Shown here: piece after piece, positions 33,380-42,091 of the stretch
Position numbering within the stretch: the stretch's first letter is position 1
Layout: each line of letters starts with the position of its first letter
Source of the DNA: Bdellovibrio sp. BCCA
Lineage (GTDB): Bacteria; Bdellovibrionota; Bdellovibrionia; Bdellovibrionales; Bdellovibrionaceae
Assembly (NCBI RefSeq): GCF_037996825.1
Contig: NZ_JBBNAC010000001.1
Coordinates: 2,294,001 to 2,358,000, forward strand
Reading direction: 5' to 3'
Length of the DNA: 64,000 nucleotides
Made by a program: the position numbers and the translations under genes
Notes under the pieces: model-generated
Told to the model about the DNA's origin: nothing
What the model saw: the letters and a program-made list of their open reading frames with translations, nothing else
Database searches by the model: none

Positions 33380-33999
33380 AGTCCCTCTTAGTATTAAGTC
33401 TCTTTTCATTAGCAGCGTGCTCAGGAGTCGAACCGGAAGAAGTTTCTGGTATCGACTCTAACACTAGAGTCTCCTCTACTTTTTCTGAATACAGCTCCGA
33501 TAAAATTCAAGGCTCCGGAACCATTCGTTTCAGTGAACTATTGACTGTCTCTTCCAGTAAATCTATCGCCTTAAAGGCCTCGCTGGACACACTTTCGATG
33601 AGTTCGGTCGCGGTAGTTCTTTATTCTTCCAACAGCATCATTCCTTCAAATGATGGTATTGCAGTCACCTTCACCCGCTCCGGCGCCAGCGTGAATGCGC
33701 AAGTGAGCTTTAACGGCAACTCGGCCATGGTGAATAGCTCCAAGATGTCTTTTTATTTCCCAACTTCTATTGATGTGATCGTTGAAGTTCACAACGTGAA
33801 TTCCAAAGCGCGAGTCTTTGTCTGGAGACGCAATATGGTGGAGTATGCTCCAGCCACGGCGGATGTAGATACAGACCGTTCGGGAGATTTAAATTCGTCC
33901 CTCCCCGTTCAACGAGGAGGCGGTTCGTTTACCGGTTTGATTATTCAGAACTCAACGGTGACGGCAGCACGTTTAGATTCACAGAAAGTTCTTGATTAG
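33361..33999 (+). CDS. Small lipoprotein of unknown function
   Basis: 212 residues from a GTG at 33361, inside the end of dcd. Lipobox SLAAC after MEKLILKSLLVLSLF. The mature part is Ser/Thr-rich with repeated strand-like segments (SSSKSIALKASLDTLSMSS, SMSSVAVVLYSSN), so probably an all-beta exported domain. No family recognised. The last 59 bases overlap the 3' end of the converging EF-hand lipoprotein gene. The GTG start and the overlap both argue for caution, but the lipoprotein signal is clear. Confidence 0.65.
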   Translation: MEKLILKSLLVLSLFSLAACSGVEPEEVSGIDSNTRVSSTFSEYSSDKIQGSGTIRFSELLTVSSSKSIALKASLDTLSMSSVAVVLYSSNSIIPSNDGIAVTFTRSGASVNAQVSFNGNSAMVNSSKMSFYFPTSIDVIVEVHNVNSKARVFVWRRNMVEYAPATADVDTDRSGDLNSSLPVQRGGGSFTGLIIQNSTVTAARLDSQKVLD

Positions 34000-36900
34000 A
34001 ACCTTCTGCCTTGGCCTTCTTCGCCGCCGCAGTCACCTGGTCGGCGATGTACCCTAAGATTTCAGAAAGCTGAACACGGTCGGCCCATACGTCCCAATTG
34101 TCGCGTTTGCCTCTCCATTTCAACACGAAACGAAGTTTTTCTTTGATCGTTTCTGGTGGTTTTCCATAACGAAGGATGTACGTGAAAAGATCCAACAAGT
34201 CTGATTCTTTCAACGTCCCCTTCGCGATTTGATCTTTTGCAAGCTCAAGAAGAATACCTTTAAACGCCGGGAAGGCATTTAACGACTCACCGGTCGAAAT
34301 GAAACCATCTTTGTTTTTATCAAAGCGCGCAAAAACCATCTCAATATATTGCATCACGTGCGGAGCCAAAGAGATGTCTTCCATCTTCGCCATGTTCTGA
34401 TCATTCGGAACATAACCCGCAGCTTTAAAGACGTTATTCATGTAAATAGCCCACTCGTCTTTCGAAGCGGCCTTCATGAATTTCAAATACTCCGGCGTGG
34501 CCGTCATATTTTTCGGCATAGAATCTTTGTAAGCAGCGCGAGCACAACTCAAACCCACCAGAGAATCGTTTGTCACTTTCTCGCCGTGCTTAAAGCAAAC
34601 GCGCACAAGATCTTCACGCAACATCGTATTGATGTTCACGCCCGACCAGATCATCGCAACAAGGTCTGTCACTTCAGCGTAAGAGGCCAAGGTATTTCCA
34701 TCTGAATGCGGAACAAAGATATTCGCTTCACGGAAACGCGAAGATGCGAAGGTCACGTTCTTCGGCTCAATCAATCCCATTTCCACGAGGACCGGCTTCA
34801 AAGTAAAGAAAGCCGACTGAACTTCATCAAGGATGGCTCCTTTGTACGTCGCTACACGCTCTTTATCGTTCACAAAAGAACGAAGAAGAAGTCTTGTGAT
34901 GCCTCTATAAAGATTCATCTGACGAAGAGTGTGCTTTGTATAAACTTGCTCAAACTTGTTCGAGATAATAACGCGGCTTTCACTGTCTAAAGTGATTGGC
35001 ACAGGAGTGTCCACCGATAAAAGGAACTCACCCAAGCCCGCTTGCAATGGTTCTGTTGCGGTATCGGCTTTTTTAGCGTTCTTTAAAACATCGCTCAGTG
35101 CTTTCGCATTAAGGCCGTCTTCTGGCTTCCAGTTTTCAGTCAGTGTTGCAATAAAGAGTTCCGAGTCCAACCACACTTGCAGTTCATGGCGGATGACCTC
35201 AATCGAAGCCAAGTTCAGAGCATTAGGAACGTAACCATCAATGCGTTGGTTTGGGTTCACAAAGATATTATTAAGCACCACACCCAAAACTTGATCGAGC
35301 GATTCGGCTTTCAAACCCTTTGGCAGAACTTCTAGCTTAATTAAGTGCTCTGCAATTTTATTAAGTTCAGCGCGAGTGAACTGGCTCTCTTTTTTCGCAA
35401 TCAAAAGATCTCGCAAGATGTTCAAACTTTGATTTGAGAGCACTGACAAGTAGCTGACCGTGAGCGGCTGCTCCATAGGTTTTTCTTTTACGAAATAGTC
35501 ATAATACAGGAAATCCGAATAGAATCTGGCAGCAAAACCTAAAAGAACGCTCCAGTTGCCTTTGCGCAAAGAAGAGTCATTTCCGCCCAGGATCATGTTC
35601 TTCACATCGATCACCATTGGCAGATACTTTTTCACTTGTTCTTCGTAGCCCACTTCTTTCGGTGGATACAAAAGCTCCACTTCGTGAATCAGGCTTGTGA
35701 GATCCTTAAGATCATAAGCGCCTTCAAACAACACACCGGCTTCGCGAACTGTCGCCTCCAAAACAAACTGAGACTCCATGAAAAGCTTTTGTGCTTCCTC
35801 AGGTTCGTAAATCTCTGGTTCCCACTCACGGCCATAGATAGAATAATAAGGAAGGAAACGCTCTACTAAGATTTTAATCCGGCTGACTTTTAAGCGGGCC
35901 GTTTCAAAGTCAGTCGTTGTGAAAGAGTCCACACTGCCGCCAAAGAAAAGCTGCTTTACTTTCATCGCTTCAAAAACAAGTTTGTTTGAAACTTTGAAGT
36001 CCGGCCATACCACTTGCAATGTTTTAAGGAGTTCCGTCACTTCATCACGGGAAACAACACCTTCAGGTTTTTCTGCAACCAGATCTTGGAATACGGACAA
36101 GACATCTTCCACCGTGCGAGAAAGATAAGAAAGGCGATAGCCAGTTCCCGTTTCAGGGACAGATTTAATGAAGTAATAATAACGAAGATACTGAACGTAA
36201 CCGCGGGCACCCAATAAAGAAAAACGACGCCATTCATTCGGTGTAATCGTGTTCTCATCACCACCGGCCAAAGCTTTTTTTACTTTTTGGACAACCGGCA
36301 TGTACTTCATGATTGTTTTCGGGAATTCCCAGCTCTCACCAAAGAAAGAACTCATTTCTTCCATCAATGAAACGAAGTCAGAAAGCTTATAACCCTGCCC
36401 GTTTTTCTCAATCAACGAAGCCAAAGTGCGAGCGGCATTTTGAACTTCTTTATTCGCATCTTCGAAATAGCGAACATCGAGTTGCAACTTGTTTGAATCC
36501 GTCACCGCCCAATTGAGCGACAAGACTTTCATATACGGATTCAGGGCCACCGTCATTTCACGGAAGTTTTTAAACAAGACAATCAATTTATCGATTTCAG
36601 AGCGAGTGATGTAATCAGGACTTCCACCAACGAAGACCTGCTTAAGCTTCATAAATTCTGTCTGCAAGCCGACAGTGATTTTAGGATTTTGTTTTGGATC
36701 AAGAAAGTTTTTTTCTAAGAATGTCGCGAGTTCCTGAGGAGTGTAACGATCCGCTGCACGTCCACGCACGTAGCGCTTAAATTTTTCAACCGCACTCGTC
36801 GCGCAATCCCAGCTTCTTTCAACGTCTTCTTTTTTTGCATTCCCGACGATGAAGTCCTTCACAACGGGATTCATCTCCGAAAGACATTGAGTGCCACTGA

Positions 36901-37027
36901 ATTCCTGGCTCTCTGGCGGAGGTGGTTCCTCGCCGAGTTTCGAGTCACAGCCCGAAAGAACTCCCGCCGATAAAATGCAAAAAGAGAGTGCTGCGAAGCC
37001 TCTCTTTAAATCAGTCTTAGAAAACAT
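33941..37027 (-). CDS. EF-hand-containing lipoprotein, module copy B (internally duplicated)
   Basis: 1028 residues. Lipobox LSGC in the signal peptide (Cys about 27). A canonical EF-hand loop (DKNKDGFISTGE) lies near residue 905. The motif KxxhxGG-x3-h(T/I)-x2-E occurs four times: KQVFVGGSPDYITRSE (about 130), KKALAGGDENTITPNE (about 255), KQLFFGGSVDSFTTTD (about 355) and KNMILGGNDSSLRKGN (about 490). The blocks around copies 2 and 4 align over about 60 residues, so an internal duplication explains the extra length relative to copy A (766 residues). GGAGG lies in the end of the barrel gene before the ATG. Surface or periplasmic; function unknown. Confidence 0.8.
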   Translation of the reverse strand: MFSKTDLKRGFAALSFCILSAGVLSGCDSKLGEEPPPPESQEFSGTQCLSEMNPVVKDFIVGNAKKEDVERSWDCATSAVEKFKRYVRGRAADRYTPQELATFLEKNFLDPKQNPKITVGLQTEFMKLKQVFVGGSPDYITRSEIDKLIVLFKNFREMTVALNPYMKVLSLNWAVTDSNKLQLDVRYFEDANKEVQNAARTLASLIEKNGQGYKLSDFVSLMEEMSSFFGESWEFPKTIMKYMPVVQKVKKALAGGDENTITPNEWRRFSLLGARGYVQYLRYYYFIKSVPETGTGYRLSYLSRTVEDVLSVFQDLVAEKPEGVVSRDEVTELLKTLQVVWPDFKVSNKLVFEAMKVKQLFFGGSVDSFTTTDFETARLKVSRIKILVERFLPYYSIYGREWEPEIYEPEEAQKLFMESQFVLEATVREAGVLFEGAYDLKDLTSLIHEVELLYPPKEVGYEEQVKKYLPMVIDVKNMILGGNDSSLRKGNWSVLLGFAARFYSDFLYYDYFVKEKPMEQPLTVSYLSVLSNQSLNILRDLLIAKKESQFTRAELNKIAEHLIKLEVLPKGLKAESLDQVLGVVLNNIFVNPNQRIDGYVPNALNLASIEVIRHELQVWLDSELFIATLTENWKPEDGLNAKALSDVLKNAKKADTATEPLQAGLGEFLLSVDTPVPITLDSESRVIISNKFEQVYTKHTLRQMNLYRGITRLLLRSFVNDKERVATYKGAILDEVQSAFFTLKPVLVEMGLIEPKNVTFASSRFREANIFVPHSDGNTLASYAEVTDLVAMIWSGVNINTMLREDLVRVCFKHGEKVTNDSLVGLSCARAAYKDSMPKNMTATPEYLKFMKAASKDEWAIYMNNVFKAAGYVPNDQNMAKMEDISLAPHVMQYIEMVFARFDKNKDGFISTGESLNAFPAFKGILLELAKDQIAKGTLKESDLLDLFTYILRYGKPPETIKEKLRFVLKWRGKRDNWDVWADRVQLSEILGYIADQVTAAAKKAKAEGSNQELSVNLNVLPSPLSSE

Positions 37028-38453
37028 AAGTCATGCCTCCGTAGACCCTGTCATTGGCGCGATATTGATTGAGAAAACTTGAGGGATTGTAGGACTCATC
37101 CTGCACCCCTAAAATATCGCCGCCCATAACAACGGCCCACTTTTGACTCGGATAATAGAGGAACTCTGTATTAAGCAAAGAGCCTCTTTGATCGTAGTCG
37201 TATAGATACTTGAATCTTGTTACGAAAGGACGGCGGAAGAAGCTTGCAAGCTGGCCTTCCACACGAAACGAAAGCGCGTTCGTGAATTTCAAACGCTGGT
37301 CAAACAATGTGAAATCGTCAGGACTTCCATTTGAAAGAACGTCTTTAATACCGCCGCCATCGACTTTCAAATACTCCAACTGAAACGCCAAAGTTTTTGT
37401 AAAGATATTGGCTAAGGAGAAATCAAACGCCGCCGAATAGGCTTTGATCGGTTTCAAACTTTGAATGGACCAATCCACCTCAGGAAGTTTTTCTTTCGGT
37501 TCATCTTGCAAGTAAGACAACGAAGCTTTGAGATTTGAGAAAGCGTAACCGATATCCAAAGAATAGATGCCGTGATAACCTACATCTGGAGACACCGTCA
37601 CATCCACTTTATCTTCAGAAACGTCTTTAAAGTTTTTACGTTTTAAAATCAGCTCATTCACTGGCATGTAACCGGCACTAGCCACAATCCACGGGCCGTT
37701 TTCCTTGTTACCCAAGCGCCCCATAAAGCCAACCCCGCCATTGCCGACAAGCTTCGCCATATCAGGGATGTCCAATTCGTAGCTGATGGTATTAATGTGG
37801 TTGTTGAAATCGTAATTGCGTGAAGGGGCGCGATACCAACGGCTGTCAGAAACAAGGCCGCCACCCTCTTCGCGGATATCAGGTCCCATGCTCGGAATAA
37901 ACACAGGGGTTGCAAAGCCCAGGATCTCCCAGCCTTGCGTGTTGTAGTCGACAAAAAGCCCCGTTAAACCTTGTTCTTCCGGACGAAGAGTGTCGATGGC
38001 AAACTTCGGCTGCCACAGGCCCAATTGCCAACGGCGATCCATCTCACTCCAGTCCTTCTTTTTACGCCCTAAGAAGGTTTTAAAGGGCGTATTGCCATGC
38101 GAAGCGAGATAGGCCTCATGCACGACGAAGTGAGATTGCCCACGAGAGAAAAACGTACCGCCTGAAATATCCGCGGCCATGTCGATCCAAGAAGTTTCTT
38201 TAAGAGCGGACAAGCGAGCTGAAAGAAGTTGGCTAAAGGAAAGTTGTGGAGATTCTGGGATTGGAGTGAAGTATTGCATTCCCTCCATGCGGATTTGTCC
38301 ATAGACCTGCGCTGGCGAAGACGAAAGTTTCGGCTCTTCAATAGAGCTCACCCCTTGAGCCTGAAGATCCTTCACGCTCAGGGTTTGAGTTTTCGCTTTT
38401 GTGGTCACGGAAACACTGGTAAGTGCTGCCGCGATGTAGGTTCTTATCCTCAC
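37017..38453 (-). CDS. Outer-membrane beta-barrel protein, module copy B
   Basis: 478 residues from a GTG at 38451-38453 with GAGG five bases upstream. The first ATG overlapping it runs straight into a stop, so GTG is favoured. A signal-like N-terminus (MRIRTYIAAALTSVSV) is followed by a polar linker. It shares GRKKKDWSEMDRRWQLGLW and PEEQGLTGLF with the copy-A barrel, and ends YGGMTYVF. The stop overlaps the next gene by the same 11 bases seen in copy A. This conserved overlap and the shared motifs mark a duplicated two-gene unit. Function unknown. Confidence 0.75.
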   Translation of the reverse strand: MRIRTYIAAALTSVSVTTKAKTQTLSVKDLQAQGVSSIEEPKLSSSPAQVYGQIRMEGMQYFTPIPESPQLSFSQLLSARLSALKETSWIDMAADISGGTFFSRGQSHFVVHEAYLASHGNTPFKTFLGRKKKDWSEMDRRWQLGLWQPKFAIDTLRPEEQGLTGLFVDYNTQGWEILGFATPVFIPSMGPDIREEGGGLVSDSRWYRAPSRNYDFNNHINTISYELDIPDMAKLVGNGGVGFMGRLGNKENGPWIVASAGYMPVNELILKRKNFKDVSEDKVDVTVSPDVGYHGIYSLDIGYAFSNLKASLSYLQDEPKEKLPEVDWSIQSLKPIKAYSAAFDFSLANIFTKTLAFQLEYLKVDGGGIKDVLSNGSPDDFTLFDQRLKFTNALSFRVEGQLASFFRRPFVTRFKYLYDYDQRGSLLNTEFLYYPSQKWAVVMGGDILGVQDESYNPSSFLNQYRANDRVYGGMTYVF

Positions 38454-38532
38454 ATCCGCCTCTGGATAAAAGTCCAGACTGTAGAGAATAAGAAAAGGCC
38501 TCGGGAGTCAACGGAGCCACGTGTCGATATGC

Positions 38533-38584
38533 TTCAAATCAAATATACGAGAGCTGATGGTAAAAAAACGTCATTTGATTTGAA
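38533..38584. repeat. 12-bp perfect inverted repeat with 28-bp spacer
   Basis: TTCAAATCAAAT (38533-38544) and ATTTGATTTGAA (38573-38584) are perfect inverse complements. They lie in the 168-base gap upstream of the copy-B barrel gene. Arms this long are unlikely by chance in a short gap. A 33-codon plus-strand frame (38529-38630) runs through both arms but has no clear ribosome binding site. Possible operator pair or a remnant of a small mobile or repetitive unit. Confidence 0.45.
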
Positions 38585-38621
38585 ATACTTACCCCTAAAA
38601 AAATACCATAGAAGGCTGTTT

Positions 38622-39362
38622 TTAGAGTAAGTGCTCAACCAGCCAACGCGGATCGTCAATCGGAATATCGTGGCCAGCCCACGGATGCATTGTGGGTTTT
38701 AGTCCCCACTTTTCGGCAATCCTTAGCGTGCACTTTGGTGACACCAAACGATCCCCGTATGAACCCAAAAGTTGGATGTCGCCAGGAGCTTCTTCTGGAA
38801 AACGATAGCGAGATGCCGCGAAAATTTGACGAAGCATGTTTTCAATGCTCATCGGATGTTCTTTTGTGTAGGCCATCAACGGCAAGATTTCAGCTTCGCG
38901 ACGCTCGTGACTGTTGGTCACCATTCCTAAAATAGTTTTCTCCCACAAAGCTTCATCGTTTTTTGCGCCCAGCAAGTTCATTGATTTGACATAATTCATT
39001 AGCAAAAAGCGCTGATAAAACGGCGAATATCCTGAAGAGCTTGTGCACACCAAGTAGGCTTTTTTGATTTCGTGCGGATACTCGCGCATCCACTCAACGG
39101 TGACCATTGCGCCGAGTGAAACGGAAAGGACGTTGAACGGCTCCCCTTTTTTAACAAACTCGGAGCGAGAGCGCAGGTCTTTGACATAATCAGAAATATT
39201 TGTCGGACTTTTTTCGCCGTTACGTGCGCCATTTCCGGGAAGATCAATCAATTCGAAATTATCCTCGGGGAAACGCTCTTTCATTTTATCAACAAAAGAT
39301 CCCCAGTGGCCTACGCCACGAGCCAAGCCTCGCAATAGAATCCAATTTTTAGTTTGTGGCAT
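38622..39362 (-). CDS. Alpha/beta-hydrolase fold protein
   Basis: 246 residues from the ATG at 39360-39362, with GGGAG seven bases upstream; nine extra N-terminal residues are possible but weaker. Hydrolase landmarks: oxyanion region LLRGLARGVGHWG, nucleophile elbow SVSLGAMVTVEW (Ser in GxSxG-like SVSLGA), acid in GSYGDRLVS and His in WAGHDIPID. The elbow is VSLG rather than a full GxSxG. Cytoplasmic, carboxylesterase-type substrates likely. The gene starts inside the end of the M14 carboxypeptidase gene (14-base overlap), so the two are co-expressed. Confidence 0.78.
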   Translation of the reverse strand: MPQTKNWILLRGLARGVGHWGSFVDKMKERFPEDNFELIDLPGNGARNGEKSPTNISDYVKDLRSRSEFVKKGEPFNVLSVSLGAMVTVEWMREYPHEIKKAYLVCTSSSGYSPFYQRFLLMNYVKSMNLLGAKNDEALWEKTILGMVTNSHERREAEILPLMAYTKEHPMSIENMLRQIFAASRYRFPEEAPGDIQLLGSYGDRLVSPKCTLRIAEKWGLKPTMHPWAGHDIPIDDPRWLVEHLL

Positions 39363-40365
39363 ACCACAACTCCCGTGCTTTTTTATCAAAGTCTTCTTTT
39401 TGCAATTCCGATAGAGCCGCCCACGCTTGCGGAGACGCTACGGCGCGAATTAAAAATTCCATCAATGTGTTGTGGCGACGAAGCGTTCGGCGCTGGCGAT
39501 GACCTTTGATTGGATTAAATGGTCCTTCCGCGCGGAAAATTTGCCATGGATTTTTTTTCACCCACAACCAGGAACCCATCTCAAGACACAACGGCAGATA
39601 AGTTTTTTCTCCCCGTGCTTGAAGATGATTGTCATAAAGGTAATCCCACAGGTCTCCGTGAGTCGTGTAACTTTGCGCCTGAGGTTCGAAACGGTAAAAG
39701 TGATGAGGATAAGTGCGATCTAACAAATCTTTGAGCGAGTATGCGAGTGGAAGATCTGGAAATGGTTTGATCGTTTTCGCATAGGGAAACCAAATGCGAT
39801 CTTGAAAACCAAAACCCGAGTGAACATCGATCGTCACCGCCAACGAGCTCTGTGCAATTTCTTTTTCAACGGCCGCGATCAAAGCTTGGGCTTCGATTTC
39901 CATCGGCGCTCCCACTTCACCGCGATACCAAGGAAAACGATTGCTAAAACGCTGACCACCGACCCATCGTGCGGGAGCGTCCCCTTCAACAGGAGCATTG
40001 CGCATCAGATCCACCCCGCGCGGATTGCTGCGTGTTTTTTTGTAAATACCAACAGGATTCACGGTAGGAATAAAAAACACGCGAATATCTTGCAGAGTTC
40101 TTTTGATCGTCTCATCCCACTGAGCCAGCTCCGCCAATGAATTCATCAAAGCCACACACACTTGCGCGCCAATGCGTTCAAGACCGTGCACGCCGCCTGT
40201 AAAACCCAGGACTGGTGCTTTGGGGTCTTCACTTCCGAAAGTCACTTTGTAGATGGGAAAACGCAAGGAACCAAGCTCACTGTAGGCAAGAACTTCAGAG
40301 CGGACAGAACTTCCCAGGCTCTGGATTCTTTTTTCAATTTGTTGGATCTCAGGCAATGACGTCAT
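39349..40365 (-). CDS. M14-family zinc carboxypeptidase
   Basis: 338 residues from the ATG at 40363-40365; an in-frame TTG 36 bases upstream is an alternative. Zinc ligands are visible: His and Glu in GGVHGLE (about 60 and 63) and the third His in TIDVHSGFG (about 181). The catalytic Glu lies in PLCLEMGSW (about 263). NPRGVDLMRN (substrate-carboxylate Arg) fits the family. No signal peptide, so it probably works in the cytoplasm, possibly on murein peptides as in MpaA-type enzymes, though this is inference. It overlaps the alpha/beta-hydrolase gene. Confidence 0.88.
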   Translation of the reverse strand: MTSLPEIQQIEKRIQSLGSSVRSEVLAYSELGSLRFPIYKVTFGSEDPKAPVLGFTGGVHGLERIGAQVCVALMNSLAELAQWDETIKRTLQDIRVFFIPTVNPVGIYKKTRSNPRGVDLMRNAPVEGDAPARWVGGQRFSNRFPWYRGEVGAPMEIEAQALIAAVEKEIAQSSLAVTIDVHSGFGFQDRIWFPYAKTIKPFPDLPLAYSLKDLLDRTYPHHFYRFEPQAQSYTTHGDLWDYLYDNHLQARGEKTYLPLCLEMGSWLWVKKNPWQIFRAEGPFNPIKGHRQRRTLRRHNTLMEFLIRAVASPQAWAALSELQKEDFDKKARELWYATN

Positions 40366-40488
40366 AGCGCTTATTGTTGGCGAAATATCCTCCAGCTCCA
40401 ATGAATAACGCTCAAAGTTATGCGCCGGACCCGTTGCGCCTCCGATTTAAGAGCGGTAACCTTCGGTCATTCATTAGGAGAACTGTTT

Positions 40489-41289
40489 ATGATGAGCCTA
40501 GAGACACTTTTGGAAAAAATGTGGGTCGACTATTGCCAAATTAATCCTGCTGCTAAACGCATTCACGATCTTTTTGTTGCGGAAGGCGAAACAGTGATTA
40601 ATGACCACATTGCTCTTCGCACATTCAACCATCCGCGTTTGGGTATTGAATCTTTGGCAAAACAATTCAAAAAATACGGCTATGTTGAAAAAGGTGATTA
40701 CACTTTTGTAGAGAAAAAACTCTATGCAAAACACTATGAGCATCCCAATGAAGACATGCCAAAAATCTTTATCAGCGAATTGGAACTTGAAAAGGTGTCG
40801 CCCTTCATTCGCGAAACTGTGAATAAACTTGTCGACCAACTTCCTGACTCTGAAATGGAGCGCGAAGATTTTGCGATGGCGGGACGTCCTTGGAAAATGA
40901 CTCACGCTTTGTACGCTGAGCTGGCAAAAGAAAGTGAATACGCTTCCTGGGTGGCAGCTTATGGCTTCCGTCCGAACCACTTTACGATCAACATCAACAA
41001 GCTTAAAAAGTTTAACGACATCCGCGTTCTTAATGAGTTTGTTAAAAGCAAAGGCTTTGTTTTGAACTCTTCCGGCGGAGAAATCAAAGGAACGACAGCG
41101 GATTATCTAGAGCAAAGCTCGACAATGGCGTCTGAAATTCCTGTGAAGTTTGATGACGGCACTTTCAATATTCCAGGTTGCTACTATGAATTTGCGAAGC
41201 GCTACCCGCTTGAAAACGGCAAACTTTATCAGGGATTTGTTGCCAAATCCGCTGATAAAATCTTCGAAAGTACAAATAAAATGAAATAG
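40489..41289 (+). CDS. DUF1338 (2-oxoadipate dioxygenase/decarboxylase-like) protein
   Basis: 266 residues from the ATG at 40489, with AGGAG eight bases before it. A long frame upstream lacks a ribosome binding site. It opens MSLETLLEKMWVDY and contains the family motif NDHIALRTFNHP, where the His is a predicted iron ligand, then SSTMASEI and a C-terminal CYYEFAKRYP. Known members (HglS/YdcJ type) are Fe(II) enzymes that convert 2-oxoadipate to 2-hydroxyglutarate in D-lysine breakdown. No lysine-catabolism gene is adjacent, so substrate assignment is open. Confidence 0.85.
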   Translation: MMSLETLLEKMWVDYCQINPAAKRIHDLFVAEGETVINDHIALRTFNHPRLGIESLAKQFKKYGYVEKGDYTFVEKKLYAKHYEHPNEDMPKIFISELELEKVSPFIRETVNKLVDQLPDSEMEREDFAMAGRPWKMTHALYAELAKESEYASWVAAYGFRPNHFTININKLKKFNDIRVLNEFVKSKGFVLNSSGGEIKGTTADYLEQSSTMASEIPVKFDDGTFNIPGCYYEFAKRYPLENGKLYQGFVAKSADKIFESTNKMK

Positions 41290-41305
41290 ATTGCTTAGGC
41301 AATCT
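41288..41305. terminator. Short hairpin shared by converging genes
   Basis: AGATTGC-TTAG-GCAATCT is a 7-bp stem with a 4-base loop starting at the stop of the DUF1338 gene and covering the 3' end of the HD-GYP gene. TCTTG follows rather than a full U-run, so termination is plausible but weak. Confidence 0.4.
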
Positions 41306-41942
41306 TCTTGATGAGGTGGTTTAAGGTGTCTTGATCCGCCTCTTGCGTTTCCCATGTCTTGTGCGCTTGCAAGAACGTTTTCACAAGCTGGGAATCGAAC
41401 TGAGTGCCAGAACATCTTTGCAGTTCTGCGTAGACCACTTCCACCGGAAGGCCTTTGCGATAAGCGCGTGTTTGCGACATCGCATCGTACGTATCAACAA
41501 CTAAAATAATACGAGCTAAAAGAGGAACTTCATCCCCGCGTTTTTTGTCGGGATAGCCTGTTCCATCCACGCGTTCATGATGACCGCGAATGGCTGGCAA
41601 GATCGAAGCAAAAAATTTGTCATGACTTAAAGGATTGATGATCTGCTCACTTAGAACCGGATGACTTTGCATGATCACGTGCTCAGCATCATCTAATTTT
41701 CCAGGCTTAGAAATGATAGATTGGGGAACCCCCATCTTACCGATATCGTGAAAAAGACCTGCGAACTCCGCAAGCTTCTGCTCGTATTCATTAAGACCAG
41801 CATCGCGCGCTAATTTACGAGACATCTCACCGACTCGGCAGCAATGCGCATAAGTCGCCGGATCAACCAGCTTCAATGATTGCATTAATGCCTGCGCAGC
41901 CCCATAGGCCCACGCCGGTATGTCTCCCCAGGAAGACGACAT
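41295..41942 (-). CDS. HD-GYP domain protein (c-di-GMP phosphodiesterase type)
   Basis: 215 residues, a lone HD-GYP domain with a GGGAG Shine-Dalgarno. Metal-ligand motifs: FHDIGKMGVP (HD), then HHERVDGTGYPDKKRGDE, containing HHE and the GYP motif, then DTYDAMSQTRAYR. Since the motif is complete, hydrolysis of cyclic di-GMP is plausible. No receiver or sensor domain is attached, so activity may be governed by partners. Cytoplasmic. Cyclic-di-GMP signalling is known to control predatory life-stage switches in Bdellovibrio, so it may contribute here. Confidence 0.88.
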   Translation of the reverse strand: MSSSWGDIPAWAYGAAQALMQSLKLVDPATYAHCCRVGEMSRKLARDAGLNEYEQKLAEFAGLFHDIGKMGVPQSIISKPGKLDDAEHVIMQSHPVLSEQIINPLSHDKFFASILPAIRGHHERVDGTGYPDKKRGDEVPLLARIILVVDTYDAMSQTRAYRKGLPVEVVYAELQRCSGTQFDSQLVKTFLQAHKTWETQEADQDTLNHLIKKIA

Positions 41943-42091
41943 TCTGACTCCCTTCCCCTTATATAAATTTTTCGGTTATAAACAGGTAAAACTTAAATTC
42001 GAGAAATTTTAACGTCTTGTTGTGATTCACGTTCTCATTGACAGTCTCTTTGTGGATTGAAAGACTTTAGTCTTAAGAGGGGTATATCATA

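Noticed and set aside
38529-38630. A 33-codon plus-strand open frame upstream of the copy-B barrel gene
   Set aside because: No ribosome binding site is visible, both arms of an inverted repeat run through it, and the end overlaps the converging hydrolase gene. Listed as part of the repeat instead of as a gene.
41960-42091. A sigma70 promoter for the small barrel at TTGACA (42038-42043)
   Set aside because: The -35 looks good but no acceptable -10 lies 16-18 bases downstream, so I do not annotate it.
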